Positions 1 through 7,176 are shown, numbered from the stretch's first letter. The stretch: DNA of 32,213 bases from JACQFZ01 sp036396275 (GCA_036396275.1 DASWLD010000148.1:1-32213), one strand, 5' to 3'. Notes: a model not told the origin generated them from the letters alone. Program-made: numbers and translations.

Positions 1-93
1 GGCGAGCAATGGAAAGTCAGCCCGAGCGGCGCCGTCCTCGAACGACTGGGGCGCCTCGCCGGCAGCGACAACGTCCAGCTCGAATACAGATGA
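1..93 (+). CDS. dnaE: DNA polymerase III alpha subunit, C-terminal end (partial)
   Basis: The first 30 codons read in frame from base 1 to a TGA at 91-93. The residues (WKVSPSGAVLERLGRLAGS followed by DNVQLEYR) resemble the extreme C-terminus of the replicative polymerase alpha subunit, which in E. coli also ends in a WRV-P-S...L-GS--VELEFD pattern. dnaE directly upstream of accA is a common gammaproteobacterial arrangement and supports the call. Everything catalytic (PHP domain, palm, fingers) lies outside the window. The short length is the only weakness: the match rests on a tail motif plus synteny. Confidence 0.8.
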   Translation, partial: GEQWKVSPSGAVLERLGRLAGSDNVQLEYR

Positions 94-102
94 CGCACAG
101 GT

Positions 103-232
103 GACAGAAGACGGAGGACAGAAGACGGAGCCGGTGGGCAGACGACAGATGACAGAGGACTGGGTACGACAGTCTTCCGTCTTCTGCCCTCTGTTTTCTG
201 CTTCGGTCCGCTGTCTTCTGTCCTCTGTCTTC
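103..232. repeat. Intergenic inverted repeat of the GACAGAAGAC type
   Basis: The whole dnaE-accA gap is a low-complexity repeat. The left side is purine-rich, with recurring GACAGAAGAC / GACAGAGGAC units; the right side is the pyrimidine-rich complement (CTTCTG, CCTCTGT units). Arms at 107-126 and 213-232 pair at 19 of 20 positions, and shorter units between them can pair as well. It ends only five bases before the accA ATG, so accA lacks a visible Shine-Dalgarno and its mRNA leader would be highly structured if transcribed from upstream. Confidence 0.8.
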
Positions 233-237
233 AGAAC

Positions 238-1191
238 ATGAACCATAACTACCTGGATTTCGAGCAGTCGATCGCCGAGCTGGAAGCGAAGATCGAGGCG
301 CTGCGCTCGACTTCGCACGGCGCCGACATCACCGAGGAGGTCAACCGCCTTGAGGTGAAAAGCCGGCGGTTGACGGAATCGATTTTTACGTCGCTGACGC
401 CCTGGCAAATCTCGCAAGTCGCGCGTCACCCGCTGCGCCCCTATACGCTCGATTACGTCTCCCGGCTATTCACGGATTTCCAAGAACTGCACGGGGATCG
501 CAGCTTCGCCGACGATCCCGCGATCGTCGGCGGTTTGGCCCGATTCGCCGATCACCCGGTCGTCGTCGTCGGCCACCAGAAAGGCCGCGACACGCGCGAA
601 AAGGTGCGGCGCAATTTCGGCATGCCGAATCCGGAAGGCTATCGCAAGGCGCTGCGCCTGATGCGATTGGCCGAGCGCTTCGGCTTGCCGCTGGTTAGTT
701 TTATCGATACGCCCGGCGCGTATCCCGGCGTTGGCGCCGAAGAGCGCGGCCAGAGCGAAGCGATCGCGCACAATCTCTACGTGATGGCGCGCCTGAAGAT
801 TCCCATCGTGGGTGTGGTGATCGGCGAAGGCAGTTCCGGCGGTGCCCTCGGCATCGGTGTCTGCGATCGTCTCATCATGTTGCAGTATTCGACTTACTCG
901 GTAATCTCCCCGGAAGGCTGCGCGTCGATCCTCTGGCGCGCCGCCGACAAAGCGCCGATGGCGGCCGAGGCGATGGGTATCACCGCCCATCGCCTGTCCG
1001 AGCTCGGATTGGTCGACGTGGTCGTGCCCGAGCCGCTCGGCGGTGCGCATCGCGACGCGGACGAAACGGCGCGCCGGTTGCGGGTGGTGCTGCAAACCGA
1101 ACTCGACAACCTGCGTTCGGTCTCGTCCGAGCAGTTGCTCGAAAGCCGCTACCAGCGCCTAATGCACCATGGAGAATTCCAAGAACTCTAA
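238..1191 (+). CDS. accA: Acetyl-CoA carboxylase carboxyltransferase subunit alpha
   Basis: AccA pairs with AccD in the cytoplasm to transfer the carboxyl group from carboxybiotin on AccB to acetyl-CoA, giving malonyl-CoA for fatty acid synthesis. The 317-residue length equals the family norm (319 in E. coli). The N-terminus has the typical LDFEQSIAELEAKIEALR helix. The crotonase-fold core shows RRNFGMPNPEGYRKALRLM, FIDTPGAYPGVGAEERGQS and the oxyanion-hole region GEGSSGGALGIG (GEGGSGGALAIG in E. coli, so slightly variant), followed by QYSTYSVISPEGCASILW. The start is the first ATG after the repeat; no Shine-Dalgarno is visible. Its 3' end overlaps tilS by 23 bases, so the two are almost certainly co-transcribed. 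Confidence 0.98.
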   Translation: MNHNYLDFEQSIAELEAKIEALRSTSHGADITEEVNRLEVKSRRLTESIFTSLTPWQISQVARHPLRPYTLDYVSRLFTDFQELHGDRSFADDPAIVGGLARFADHPVVVVGHQKGRDTREKVRRNFGMPNPEGYRKALRLMRLAERFGLPLVSFIDTPGAYPGVGAEERGQSEAIAHNLYVMARLKIPIVGVVIGEGSSGGALGIGVCDRLIMLQYSTYSVISPEGCASILWRAADKAPMAAEAMGITAHRLSELGLVDVVVPEPLGGAHRDADETARRLRVVLQTELDNLRSVSSEQLLESRYQRLMHHGEFQEL

Positions 1192-2575
1192 GGGCGATCG
1201 CCCGGCACCTTCGGATCGGCGCTGTTTTCGCTTCTTCACCGCCGCCGCCCTCGACGCGGTTTTGCGCGGCGGCGAGCTTTGTCTCGCATCGGACACGGAC
1301 CTTTATGTCGCCTACAGCGGTGGCATGGACTCCCACGTTTTACTGCACGCGCTGGCGGACTTACGCCGCCGTGCACCGTGGCGGGTGACTGCGCTGCACG
1401 TCGATCATGGTCTGCAAGCCGACTCGGCCAAGTGGGCGCGGCATTGTGCCGCGGTTTGCGCCGCCCTCGACGTGCCGTACCGATCCGAGCGCGTGGTGGT
1501 GAGCGAAAGCGAACATCGTGGCATGGAAGACGCCGCGCGCCGCGCGCGCTATGCGGCACTGCGCCGGATGCTGCCTTCGGACGCCGTGCTGCTCACGGCC
1601 CATCATCGCGACGATCAAGCGGAGACGCTGTTGTTGCAGCTACTACGTGGCGCCGGGGCCGCCGGTCTCGCGGCAATGCCGGCGATCGCGCCGTTCGGGC
1701 GAGGTCGCCGGGCGCGTCCATTGCTCAACTTCGAGCGGGCAGCGCTCGCGAACTACGCTAAGGAGCAGGATCTGCAATGGATTGACGACGCGACCAATTT
1801 CGACGTCGGGCCGGCGCGCAATTTTCTGCGGCATCGCATCTTGCCGTTACTCGATGCGCGCTGGCCGGCGGCGACTGAACGACTCGCGGTTAGCGCCAAG
1901 CACATGGCTGAGGCGGATCGGTTACTCGCGGAATTGGGCCAAATGGACTTGGCCGCCGCGGCCGATGCCGACGGCCGCTTGCGTATTTCGTCGTTACTGG
2001 CCCTGTCGCTGCAGCGCCAGTCGAACCTGTTGCGTTATTGGATTCGGCTGCGAACCGGCGCGCCGCCGCCGGAGTCGCGTTTGCGCGAGTTACTGGCGCG
2101 CGTCGCGCGTACGCCGCGCTCAAAACAGGCAACCGTATGCTGGGCCGACGTGGTGGTGCAGCGTTACCGCGATTGCTTGGCGGTATTTCCGGCGCCACCG
2201 CCGATCGCCGACGATTGGGAGGTCGCGTGGAATCCCGCGACGCAGCTCGATATTCCCGGCAACGGCTGGCGCTTGCTGGCGAGGGCGGAGATCGGCGCCG
2301 GCATTGCGCGCGATCGGGTGGTCGGCCGGCGTATTCTCGTCCGGTTGCGCCGCGGCGGCGAGCGCGCGCGCTTGCGCGGTCACCGGCACAAAGTGAAGAA
2401 GCTGCTGCAGGAAGCCGGCATTCCGCCGTGGGAGCGCCGCCGGTGGCCGTTGGTCTATGTCGACGATGAGTTAGCTGCGATCGGCGATCGCTGGGTCTGC
2501 GAGCCGTACGCAGCGCAGCCGGACGAAGTCGGCTGGGTGTTGCGGATTTCGCGCGGCGATTTTGCACGGGAGTGA
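1169..2575 (+). CDS. tilS: tRNA(Ile)-lysidine synthase
   Basis: TilS uses ATP and lysine to convert the wobble C34 of tRNA-Ile(CAU) to lysidine, switching it from Met to Ile decoding. The PP-loop signature SGGMDS lies at residues 50-55, followed by the LTAHHRDDQAET motif near residue 150, both characteristic of the N-terminal ATPase domain. The C-terminal domain has the usual HRHKVKKLLQEAGIPPWERR stretch and an AIGDRWV segment. At 468 residues it is slightly longer than the E. coli protein (about 430), with roughly 20-30 extra residues before the PP-loop domain. The ATG at 1169 lies within accA; a later TTG at 1262 is a possible shorter start. Confidence 0.95.
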   Translation: MENSKNSKGDRPAPSDRRCFRFFTAAALDAVLRGGELCLASDTDLYVAYSGGMDSHVLLHALADLRRRAPWRVTALHVDHGLQADSAKWARHCAAVCAALDVPYRSERVVVSESEHRGMEDAARRARYAALRRMLPSDAVLLTAHHRDDQAETLLLQLLRGAGAAGLAAMPAIAPFGRGRRARPLLNFERAALANYAKEQDLQWIDDATNFDVGPARNFLRHRILPLLDARWPAATERLAVSAKHMAEADRLLAELGQMDLAAAADADGRLRISSLLALSLQRQSNLLRYWIRLRTGAPPPESRLRELLARVARTPRSKQATVCWADVVVQRYRDCLAVFPAPPPIADDWEVAWNPATQLDIPGNGWRLLARAEIGAGIARDRVVGRRILVRLRRGGERARLRGHRHKVKKLLQEAGIPPWERRRWPLVYVDDELAAIGDRWVCEPYAAQPDEVGWVLRISRGDFARE

Positions 2576-2613
2576 TTCGCGGTTGTGCGCGAGCCTGCCA
2601 TCTGGTAGCGTGC

Positions 2614-2657
2614 ACTTCCGTTCCGATGTCGGAAGTTGCATCGGCAAGACCGATGCA
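2614..2657 (+). other. Two tandem hairpins upstream of pyrG
   Basis: In the 138-base tilS-pyrG gap two perfect hairpins lie head to tail. ACTTCCG (2614-2620) pairs with CGGAAGT (2630-2636) across nine bases, and TGCATCGG (2637-2644) pairs with CCGATGCA (2650-2657) across five bases. A weaker GC-rich pairing follows at 2664-2678. No U-run follows, so an ordinary intrinsic terminator is unlikely. They could be RNA leader structures, a protein site, or a degenerate repeat. I cannot tell which. Confidence 0.5.
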
Positions 2658-2713
2658 GGACGTGCCGCGCAAGGCGGCGCTGTCGGTAACCGACTCAAGC
2701 TGAACGGGTTCTC

Positions 2714-4366
2714 ATGACCAAATATATTTTTGTCACCGGTGGCGTGGTTTCCTCGTTGGGTAAGGGGATCGCCGCCGCCTCCCTGGGCGCCATTCTCGAA
2801 GCCCGCGGAATCAAGGTGACCCTGCTTAAGCTCGATCCGTACATCAACGTCGATCCCGGCACCATGAGCCCGTTCCAGCACGGCGAGGTGTACGTCACCC
2901 ACGACGGCGCCGAAACCGATCTCGACCTCGGTCACTACGAGCGTTTCGTACGCACCCGCGTCGGCAAGTGCAATAACTTCACCACCGGGAAAATTTACGA
3001 GAGCGTCATTCGCAAGGAGCGCCGCGGCGATTACCTCGGCGCGACGGTTCAGGTGATTCCACACATTACCGACGAGATCAAGCGCTGCATCGAGCTCGGC
3101 GCGAGCGGCGCCGACATTGCGCTGGTCGAGATCGGCGGCACGGTCGGCGATATCGAATCGCTCCCGTTTCTCGAAGCGATACGCCAAATGGGGATCGAGC
3201 ACGGACCCGGCAACTGCGTGTTCGTGCACCTAACGCTGGTGCCGTACATCAGCGCCGCCGGGGAATTGAAGACCAAACCGACTCAGCATTCGGTCAAGGA
3301 GTTATTGTCGATCGGCATCCAGCCGGATATTTTGCTGTGCCGCTCGGACCGCATGCTGCCGGAAGACGAACGCCGCAAAATCGCGCTCTTCACCAACGTT
3401 CCGCCGCGCGCGGTCATCTCGGCGCCGGACGTGGACAATATTTATCGCATTCCGCGCTCGCTGCACGAGCAGGGCCTCGATGAAATCGTGGTCGAGCGCC
3501 TGAGGATCAACGCGCGCAAAGCGAACCTCGGCGAGTGGGATAAAGTCGTGTACGCGATGGACCACGCGGCGGGCGAGGTCGAAATCGCGCTGGTCGGCAA
3601 GTACACGCATTTGACGGAATCGTATAAATCGTTGAGCGAGGCGCTGACGCATGGCGGCATTCATACGCGCACGCGCGTCAACATTCGCTACGTCGATTCG
3701 GAAGTGATCGATGCGAACGGCACCGCGGCGCTCGAAGGCGCCGACGCGATTCTGGTGCCCGGCGGTTTCGGCGAGCGCGGCGTCGAGGGCAAGGTCAAGG
3801 CCGTGAATTTTGCGCGCACCCGCGGCATTCCCTATCTGGGCATTTGCCTCGGCATGCAGGTGGCGGTGATCGAGTTTGCGCGCAACGTTGCCGAGTTGGC
3901 GGACGCCCACAGCACGGAGTTCGACGGGCACACGCCGCATCCGGTGATCGCGATGATTACCGAGTGGTTGACGCCGGAAGGAGGGAAAGAGCTTCGCAGC
4001 GCCGGCGGCGATCTGGGCGGGACCATGCGGCTCGGTGGGCAGGAGTGCAAGCTGATGCCGGGCACACACGTGCGCGCGCTGTACGGACGCGATGCCGTGG
4101 TCGAGCGCCATCGTCATCGCTACGAGTTCAACAACAGGTATCGCGACGCACTGCAACAAAAAGGAATGGTCGTCGCGGGCACGTCGGTCGACGACATGCT
4201 GGTCGAGATCATCGAGCTGCGGGATCATCCGTGGTTCGTGGGCGTGCAGTTTCATCCGGAATTCACCTCGACGCCGCGCGACGGCCATCCGTTATTCCGC
4301 GGTTACATCGAGGCGGCCCGCGCTCGGCGCACCGGTGCGCAGCCGAAGCAGGCGGCGGTGCGCTGA
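2714..4366 (+). CDS. pyrG: CTP synthase
   Basis: PyrG aminates UTP to CTP with ATP and glutamine, the last step of de novo pyrimidine nucleotide synthesis. The N-terminal synthetase domain begins TKYIFVTGGVVSSLGKGI with its P-loop-like segment, and contains LKLDPYINVDPGTMSPFQHG. The C-terminal class I glutamine amidotransferase domain (from about residue 290) has PGGFGERG, the nucleophile in GICLGMQ (Cys378) and HPEFTSTP carrying the catalytic His and Glu. The 550-residue length fits the family (545 in E. coli). It precedes kdsA and eno, as in many gammaproteobacteria. No clear Shine-Dalgarno is seen. Confidence 0.99.
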   Translation: MTKYIFVTGGVVSSLGKGIAAASLGAILEARGIKVTLLKLDPYINVDPGTMSPFQHGEVYVTHDGAETDLDLGHYERFVRTRVGKCNNFTTGKIYESVIRKERRGDYLGATVQVIPHITDEIKRCIELGASGADIALVEIGGTVGDIESLPFLEAIRQMGIEHGPGNCVFVHLTLVPYISAAGELKTKPTQHSVKELLSIGIQPDILLCRSDRMLPEDERRKIALFTNVPPRAVISAPDVDNIYRIPRSLHEQGLDEIVVERLRINARKANLGEWDKVVYAMDHAAGEVEIALVGKYTHLTESYKSLSEALTHGGIHTRTRVNIRYVDSEVIDANGTAALEGADAILVPGGFGERGVEGKVKAVNFARTRGIPYLGICLGMQVAVIEFARNVAELADAHSTEFDGHTPHPVIAMITEWLTPEGGKELRSAGGDLGGTMRLGGQECKLMPGTHVRALYGRDAVVERHRHRYEFNNRYRDALQQKGMVVAGTSVDDMLVEIIELRDHPWFVGVQFHPEFTSTPRDGHPLFRGYIEAARARRTGAQPKQAAVR

Positions 4367-4414
4367 GTTTGGCGAGTTGACTACACTCAGGAGACTCTGA
4401 TTCATATGACTATC

Positions 4415-4490
4415 TGTCGCAGAGGCGCGAAGACGCAAAGAAGTGGGCTCAAGTTATCCGTACCATTCTTTGCGTCTTTGTGCTGTGCAG
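4415..4490. repeat. Inverted repeat of the GCGAAGACGCAAAG type
   Basis: In the pyrG-kdsA gap AAGACGCAAAGAA (4430-4442) pairs perfectly over 13 bases with TTCTTTGCGTCTT (4466-4478), leaving a 23-base loop. Similarity continues outward with mismatches (GCAGAGGCGCG against the complement of TGTGCTGTGC). The element differs in sequence from the dnaE-accA and sdhA-sdhB repeats but has the same design: long imperfect arms confined to a gene gap. It runs directly into the AGGAT-loop element at 4485. Only a short, broken T-run follows, so terminator function is doubtful. Confidence 0.7.
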
Positions 4491-4532
4491 GGCGCACGAA
4501 TGTCGCGAGCGCAGGGATGCGCGGGAGCGACC
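4485..4532 (-). repeat. AGGAT-loop mini-hairpin element, copy 1
   Basis: This copy contains two mini-hairpins: GTGC-AGGGC-GCAC (4485-4497) and GCGC-AGGGAT-GCGC (4509-4522). The 36 bases 4497-4532 match the reverse complement of 13689-13723 at 33 positions, with one single-base gap and two substitutions. A more diverged copy lies at 13391-13444. It is assigned to the minus strand because the two copies between sdhB and sdhE are oriented the other way. It sits 93 bases before the kdsA start. Confidence 0.75.
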
Positions 4533-4624
4533 GTCTCCGCGCCGAGTATTCATATTTTCTGGAATTGATCGGAACTTAGCAGCTGCCGATTTTTTTGTCG
4601 GCCGGCACCGGTCAGGAAGCGGGC

Positions 4625-5458
4625 ATGCATAACGTCAAGGTCAAGAATTTCAACGTCGGCAAGGGCGAGAAACTGTGTGTCATCGCCGGGCCGTGTTTGC
4701 TCGAAGGGAAAGACTTGGGGATGCGCGTCGCCGAGCACATGGTGAAGCTCGCGCGCAAGCATGATTTCAATTACATCTTCAAGTCGTCGTACGAGAAAGA
4801 CAATCGCGGCGCGGCGAGCAACGATCGCGGTCTCGGCATCGACGAGGGCTTGAAGACGCTGCAAACGATCGGCCGCGAGTTCGACATACCCGTGCTGAGC
4901 GACGTGCATCGCGAAACCGATTGCGCCGTCGCCGCGGAAGTTCTGGACGTGCTGCAGATTCCGGCGTTTTTGTGCCAACAGACGTCGCTGCTGCTGGCGG
5001 CCGGCGAGACCGGAAAAGTGGTCAACGTGAAGAAGGGCCAGTTCCTCGCGCCGGAGAACATGGACTCGGCGATCGACAAGCTGACCTCGGTCGGCAATCA
5101 CAGTATTCTGTTGTGCGAGCGCGGTTCCTGCTTCGGCTACAACCGGTTGGTCGCCGACATGCGCTCGGTCTCGATCATGTCGGAGCTCGGCTACCCGGTG
5201 ATCTTCGACGCCGGCCACGTCGTGCGAATCTACGGGATCAGCTCGAAAGATCCTCGCGGCGGTGAACCGAAGTACATTCCGTTGCTCACGCGTGCCGGCA
5301 TCGCCGCCGGCGCGCACGGCCTATTTGTCGAGACGCATCCGGAGCCGATGAAGGGCTTATGCGACGCGGCGTCGATGTTCCGACTGGACGAAATGGAAAA
5401 ACTCATGAAGATGGCGGTGGAGATCCACCGCCTGGTTCGCACTTGGGACGTGAATTGA
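4625..5458 (+). CDS. kdsA: 3-deoxy-8-phosphooctulonate (Kdo-8-P) synthase, metal-dependent type
   Basis: KdsA condenses phosphoenolpyruvate with arabinose 5-phosphate to Kdo-8-phosphate, the committed step to the LPS inner-core sugar Kdo. The TIM-barrel protein has 277 residues from the ATG at 4625, chosen over an upstream TTG at 4595 because AGGAAG at 4614-4619 is well spaced. VIAGPC places Cys24 where metal-dependent enzymes have a metal-ligand Cys (Cys11 in Aquifex); His198, Glu236 (FVETHPEP) and Asp247 complete the metal set. The E. coli enzyme is metal-independent and has Asn at the Cys position. The usual KANRSS motif reads KDNRGA (residues 58-63) here, a clear divergence. FKSSYEK, VNVKKGQFLAP and FGYN are family-like. 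Repeats lie on both sides. Confidence 0.92.
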   Translation: MHNVKVKNFNVGKGEKLCVIAGPCLLEGKDLGMRVAEHMVKLARKHDFNYIFKSSYEKDNRGAASNDRGLGIDEGLKTLQTIGREFDIPVLSDVHRETDCAVAAEVLDVLQIPAFLCQQTSLLLAAGETGKVVNVKKGQFLAPENMDSAIDKLTSVGNHSILLCERGSCFGYNRLVADMRSVSIMSELGYPVIFDAGHVVRIYGISSKDPRGGEPKYIPLLTRAGIAAGAHGLFVETHPEPMKGLCDAASMFRLDEMEKLMKMAVEIHRLVRTWDVN

Positions 5459-5464
5459 CCGGGC

Positions 5465-5535
5465 GAGAGACCGCATGACATCGCCGACGTCACGAATTTC
5501 TTCCATGACTCGGGCGGTCTCTCCCCTCACCCCTT
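5465..5535 (+). repeat. GAGAGACCGC element, copy A
   Basis: GAGAGACCGC (5465-5474) is mirrored by GCGGTCTCTC (5514-5523) with exactly 39 bases between the arms, followed by CCCTCACCCCTT. A second copy at 13455-13525 has the same arms (one mismatch), the same 39-base spacing and the same trailing sequence. The inner 39 bases match at 21 positions, including GAATT and CATGA blocks. The element begins just after the kdsA stop codon. Confidence 0.75.
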
Positions 5536-5548
5536 GTTGTTCCCGCCG

Positions 5549-5572
5549 GGGTGCGCCAACTTCAGCGCACCC
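5549..5572 (+). other. GC-rich hairpin in the kdsA-kdsC gap
   Basis: GGGTGCGC (5549-5556) pairs perfectly with GCGCACCC (5565-5572) around an eight-base loop. There is no T-run after it, so it is not a canonical intrinsic terminator. It may be part of the adjacent repeat or an mRNA-stabilising end for kdsA. Confidence 0.45.
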
Positions 5573-5635
5573 GCTCGACTTCACCGTCTCGCCTCCCGAT
5601 GGCAGATGGGGCATCGGTTCGCTGACGCGGCTTTA

Positions 5636-6184
5636 ATGGGGGGCGGCATCGACACGCAACTTCGGGATAAACTTCGCGCCATCAAGCTGATCGTGCTCGA
5701 TGTGGACGGCGTGCTGACGGACGGCTCGATCATCTACGCCGGGGCGGACACCGATATCAAAGCGTTTCACGTGCAGGACGGATTCGGTATCACCTTGGCG
5801 CGCCAAGCGGGCCTGAAAACGGCGGTGCTCACCGGCCGCATTGCGGCGGCGGTCGAGCGGCGCGTGAAGGAACTGAAAGTCGATTTTTACGAGTGCGGTC
5901 ATTTCCACAAGATCGACGCGCTGCGCAATATAATGCGCGCGGCCGGCGCGGATAAATCGCAGACCTTGTATGTGGGCGATGACATTCTCGATCTCGCTTG
6001 TTCGCCGCACGTCGGTGTGTTTGTCGCGCCCGCGAATGCGACGCCGCGGGTGCGACGGGAAGCGGCTTGGGTGACGACCAAGCGCGGCGGCGACGCCGCG
6101 GTTCGCGAGATGATCGACGCATTGCTCGATGCCCAGGGCGCCCTCGCGGCGACGGAAGATTATTTTCTCGGAGCGAATCAATGA
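5636..6184 (+). CDS. kdsC: Kdo-8-phosphate phosphatase family protein (HAD superfamily)
   Basis: The likely role is hydrolysis of Kdo-8-phosphate, the KdsA product, to Kdo in the cytoplasm. HAD motif I is LDVDGVLTDG, motif II is in TAVLTGR and the acidic motif IV is YVGDDILDL; there is no cap-domain insertion, as in KdsC, which works as a small tetramer. The ATG at 5636 gives 182 residues, matching the family (about 175-190). A longer frame opens at 5534, but its extra 34 codons lie in repeat DNA and are not family-like. The stop overlaps the transaldolase start (ATGA). Adjacency to kdsA supports the specific call over a generic HAD phosphatase. No kdsD (arabinose-5-phosphate isomerase) is in the window. 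Confidence 0.85.
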   Translation: MGGGIDTQLRDKLRAIKLIVLDVDGVLTDGSIIYAGADTDIKAFHVQDGFGITLARQAGLKTAVLTGRIAAAVERRVKELKVDFYECGHFHKIDALRNIMRAAGADKSQTLYVGDDILDLACSPHVGVFVAPANATPRVRREAAWVTTKRGGDAAVREMIDALLDAQGALAATEDYFLGANQ

Positions 6185-6825
6185 AAATTTACGTCGACAG
6201 CGCCGACGTCAAGGAAATCCAATCCGCGAAGGATGTCGGGCTGTGCAACGGCGTGACCACGAATCCGACGCTGATCGCCAAGACCGGCAAATCCATGGCG
6301 CAGTCGATTCGCGATATCTGCGCGATTGTCGAAGGCCCGGTGCACGCCGAAGTGCTGTCGCTCGACGAGCCGGGCATCCTGAAAGAAGGGCGCGAGCTCG
6401 CCAAGATCGCGAAGAACGTCGTCGTAAAGATTCCGATGTGTAACGCCGGCCTTAAGGCCGTGCGTCGATTCGCCCAAGACGGTATCCAAACGAACGTGAC
6501 GCTTATCTTCTCCGCGAGCCAGGCGATCCTGGCGGCGAAGGCGGGCGCGACCAATGTGTGCCCGTTTGTGGGTCGCCTGGACGACATATCGGCGAGCGGA
6601 ACCGGCCTGATCGGCGAAATCGCCGGTATTTTTGCGAACTATCCGGCTATCAAAACCGAAATCGTCGTGGCGTCGATTCGCCACCCGTTGCATGTCATCG
6701 AGTGCGCGCGTATCGGCGCCCACATTCTGACCATCCCCGGAAACGTGCTGACGCAGATGGAGAAACATCCGCTGACGGATATCGGTATCGCGAAGTTTCT
6801 CGAAGACGCGAAGAAGTTCACCTAG
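6181..6825 (+). CDS. tal: Small transaldolase (TalC type)
   Basis: This 214-residue TIM-barrel protein belongs to the short transaldolase / fructose-6-phosphate aldolase group. Asp6, Asn28 (VTTNPT) and the Schiff-base Lys83 (VVKIPM) are in place. Two residues separate the subgroups: Glu58 (HAEV) and Phe129 (PFVGRLDD) follow the transaldolase pattern, whereas FsaA of E. coli has Gln and Tyr there. It therefore probably transfers dihydroxyacetone units between sedoheptulose-7-P and glyceraldehyde-3-P in the pentose phosphate pathway. It starts inside the kdsC stop codon, so the two are translationally coupled; a link to pentose-phosphate supply for Kdo synthesis is my inference. Confidence 0.93.
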   Translation: MKIYVDSADVKEIQSAKDVGLCNGVTTNPTLIAKTGKSMAQSIRDICAIVEGPVHAEVLSLDEPGILKEGRELAKIAKNVVVKIPMCNAGLKAVRRFAQDGIQTNVTLIFSASQAILAAKAGATNVCPFVGRLDDISASGTGLIGEIAGIFANYPAIKTEIVVASIRHPLHVIECARIGAHILTIPGNVLTQMEKHPLTDIGIAKFLEDAKKFT

Positions 6826-6865
6826 CGAGGCGTCCGGATCACCGGCTCAAGTGCGATACCCGACT

Positions 6866-7159
6866 ATGATTCTTGAGGTTGCGGCGCTTGATGTTCGTCC
6901 CGGACAGGAGGCGGCGTTCGAAGCGGCGTTCGGGCGGGCGGCGTCCATCATCGCGGCCAGCGCCGGGTATATTTCACATGAGCTGAAGCGCTGCTTCGAG
7001 AAACGCCACCGATATCTGTTGCTGGTTCAGTGGGAAACGCTGGAGCATCATACGCAAGGTTTTCGCGGCTCGACGCAGTACTAAGAATGGAAGCGCTTGC
7101 TGCACCACTTCTACGATCCGTTCCCGGTCGTCGAACACTACGAAGCCATCACTAAATAG
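6866..7159 (+). pseudogene. Antibiotic biosynthesis monooxygenase-like protein with one in-frame stop
   Basis: From the ATG at 6866 the frame reads MILEVAALDVRPGQEAAFEA and runs to a TAA at 7082-7084. Immediately after it, in the same frame, 24 more codons encode EWKRLLHHFYDPFPVVEHYE and a short tail, ending at TAG 7157-7159. This is the expected C-terminus of small ferredoxin-like ABM-domain proteins, whose usual junction GS-QYQEW reads GSTQY-stop-EW here. One C-to-T change (CAA to TAA) explains it. The product is either a 72-residue truncated protein, a recent pseudogene, or the result of a sequence error. An upstream GTG at 6851 is an alternative start. The true function of this family is usually unknown. 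It lies between tal and eno. Confidence 0.85.
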
Positions 7160-7176
7160 GCAAGAAGGAACAACGC

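Noticed and set aside
103..232. CRISPR array in the dnaE-accA gap
   Set aside because: Units are short, irregular and arranged as an inverted repeat, without uniform repeats and spacers or cas genes.
3302..4288. 328-codon open frame antisense to pyrG
   Set aside because: No family-like sequence and no start context; it results from GC-rich codon bias opposite a highly conserved gene.
4571..4602. GGAACTT before kdsA as a second sigma-E promoter
   Set aside because: The only TC-type -10 candidate is 20 bases away instead of 15-17, so the match fails.
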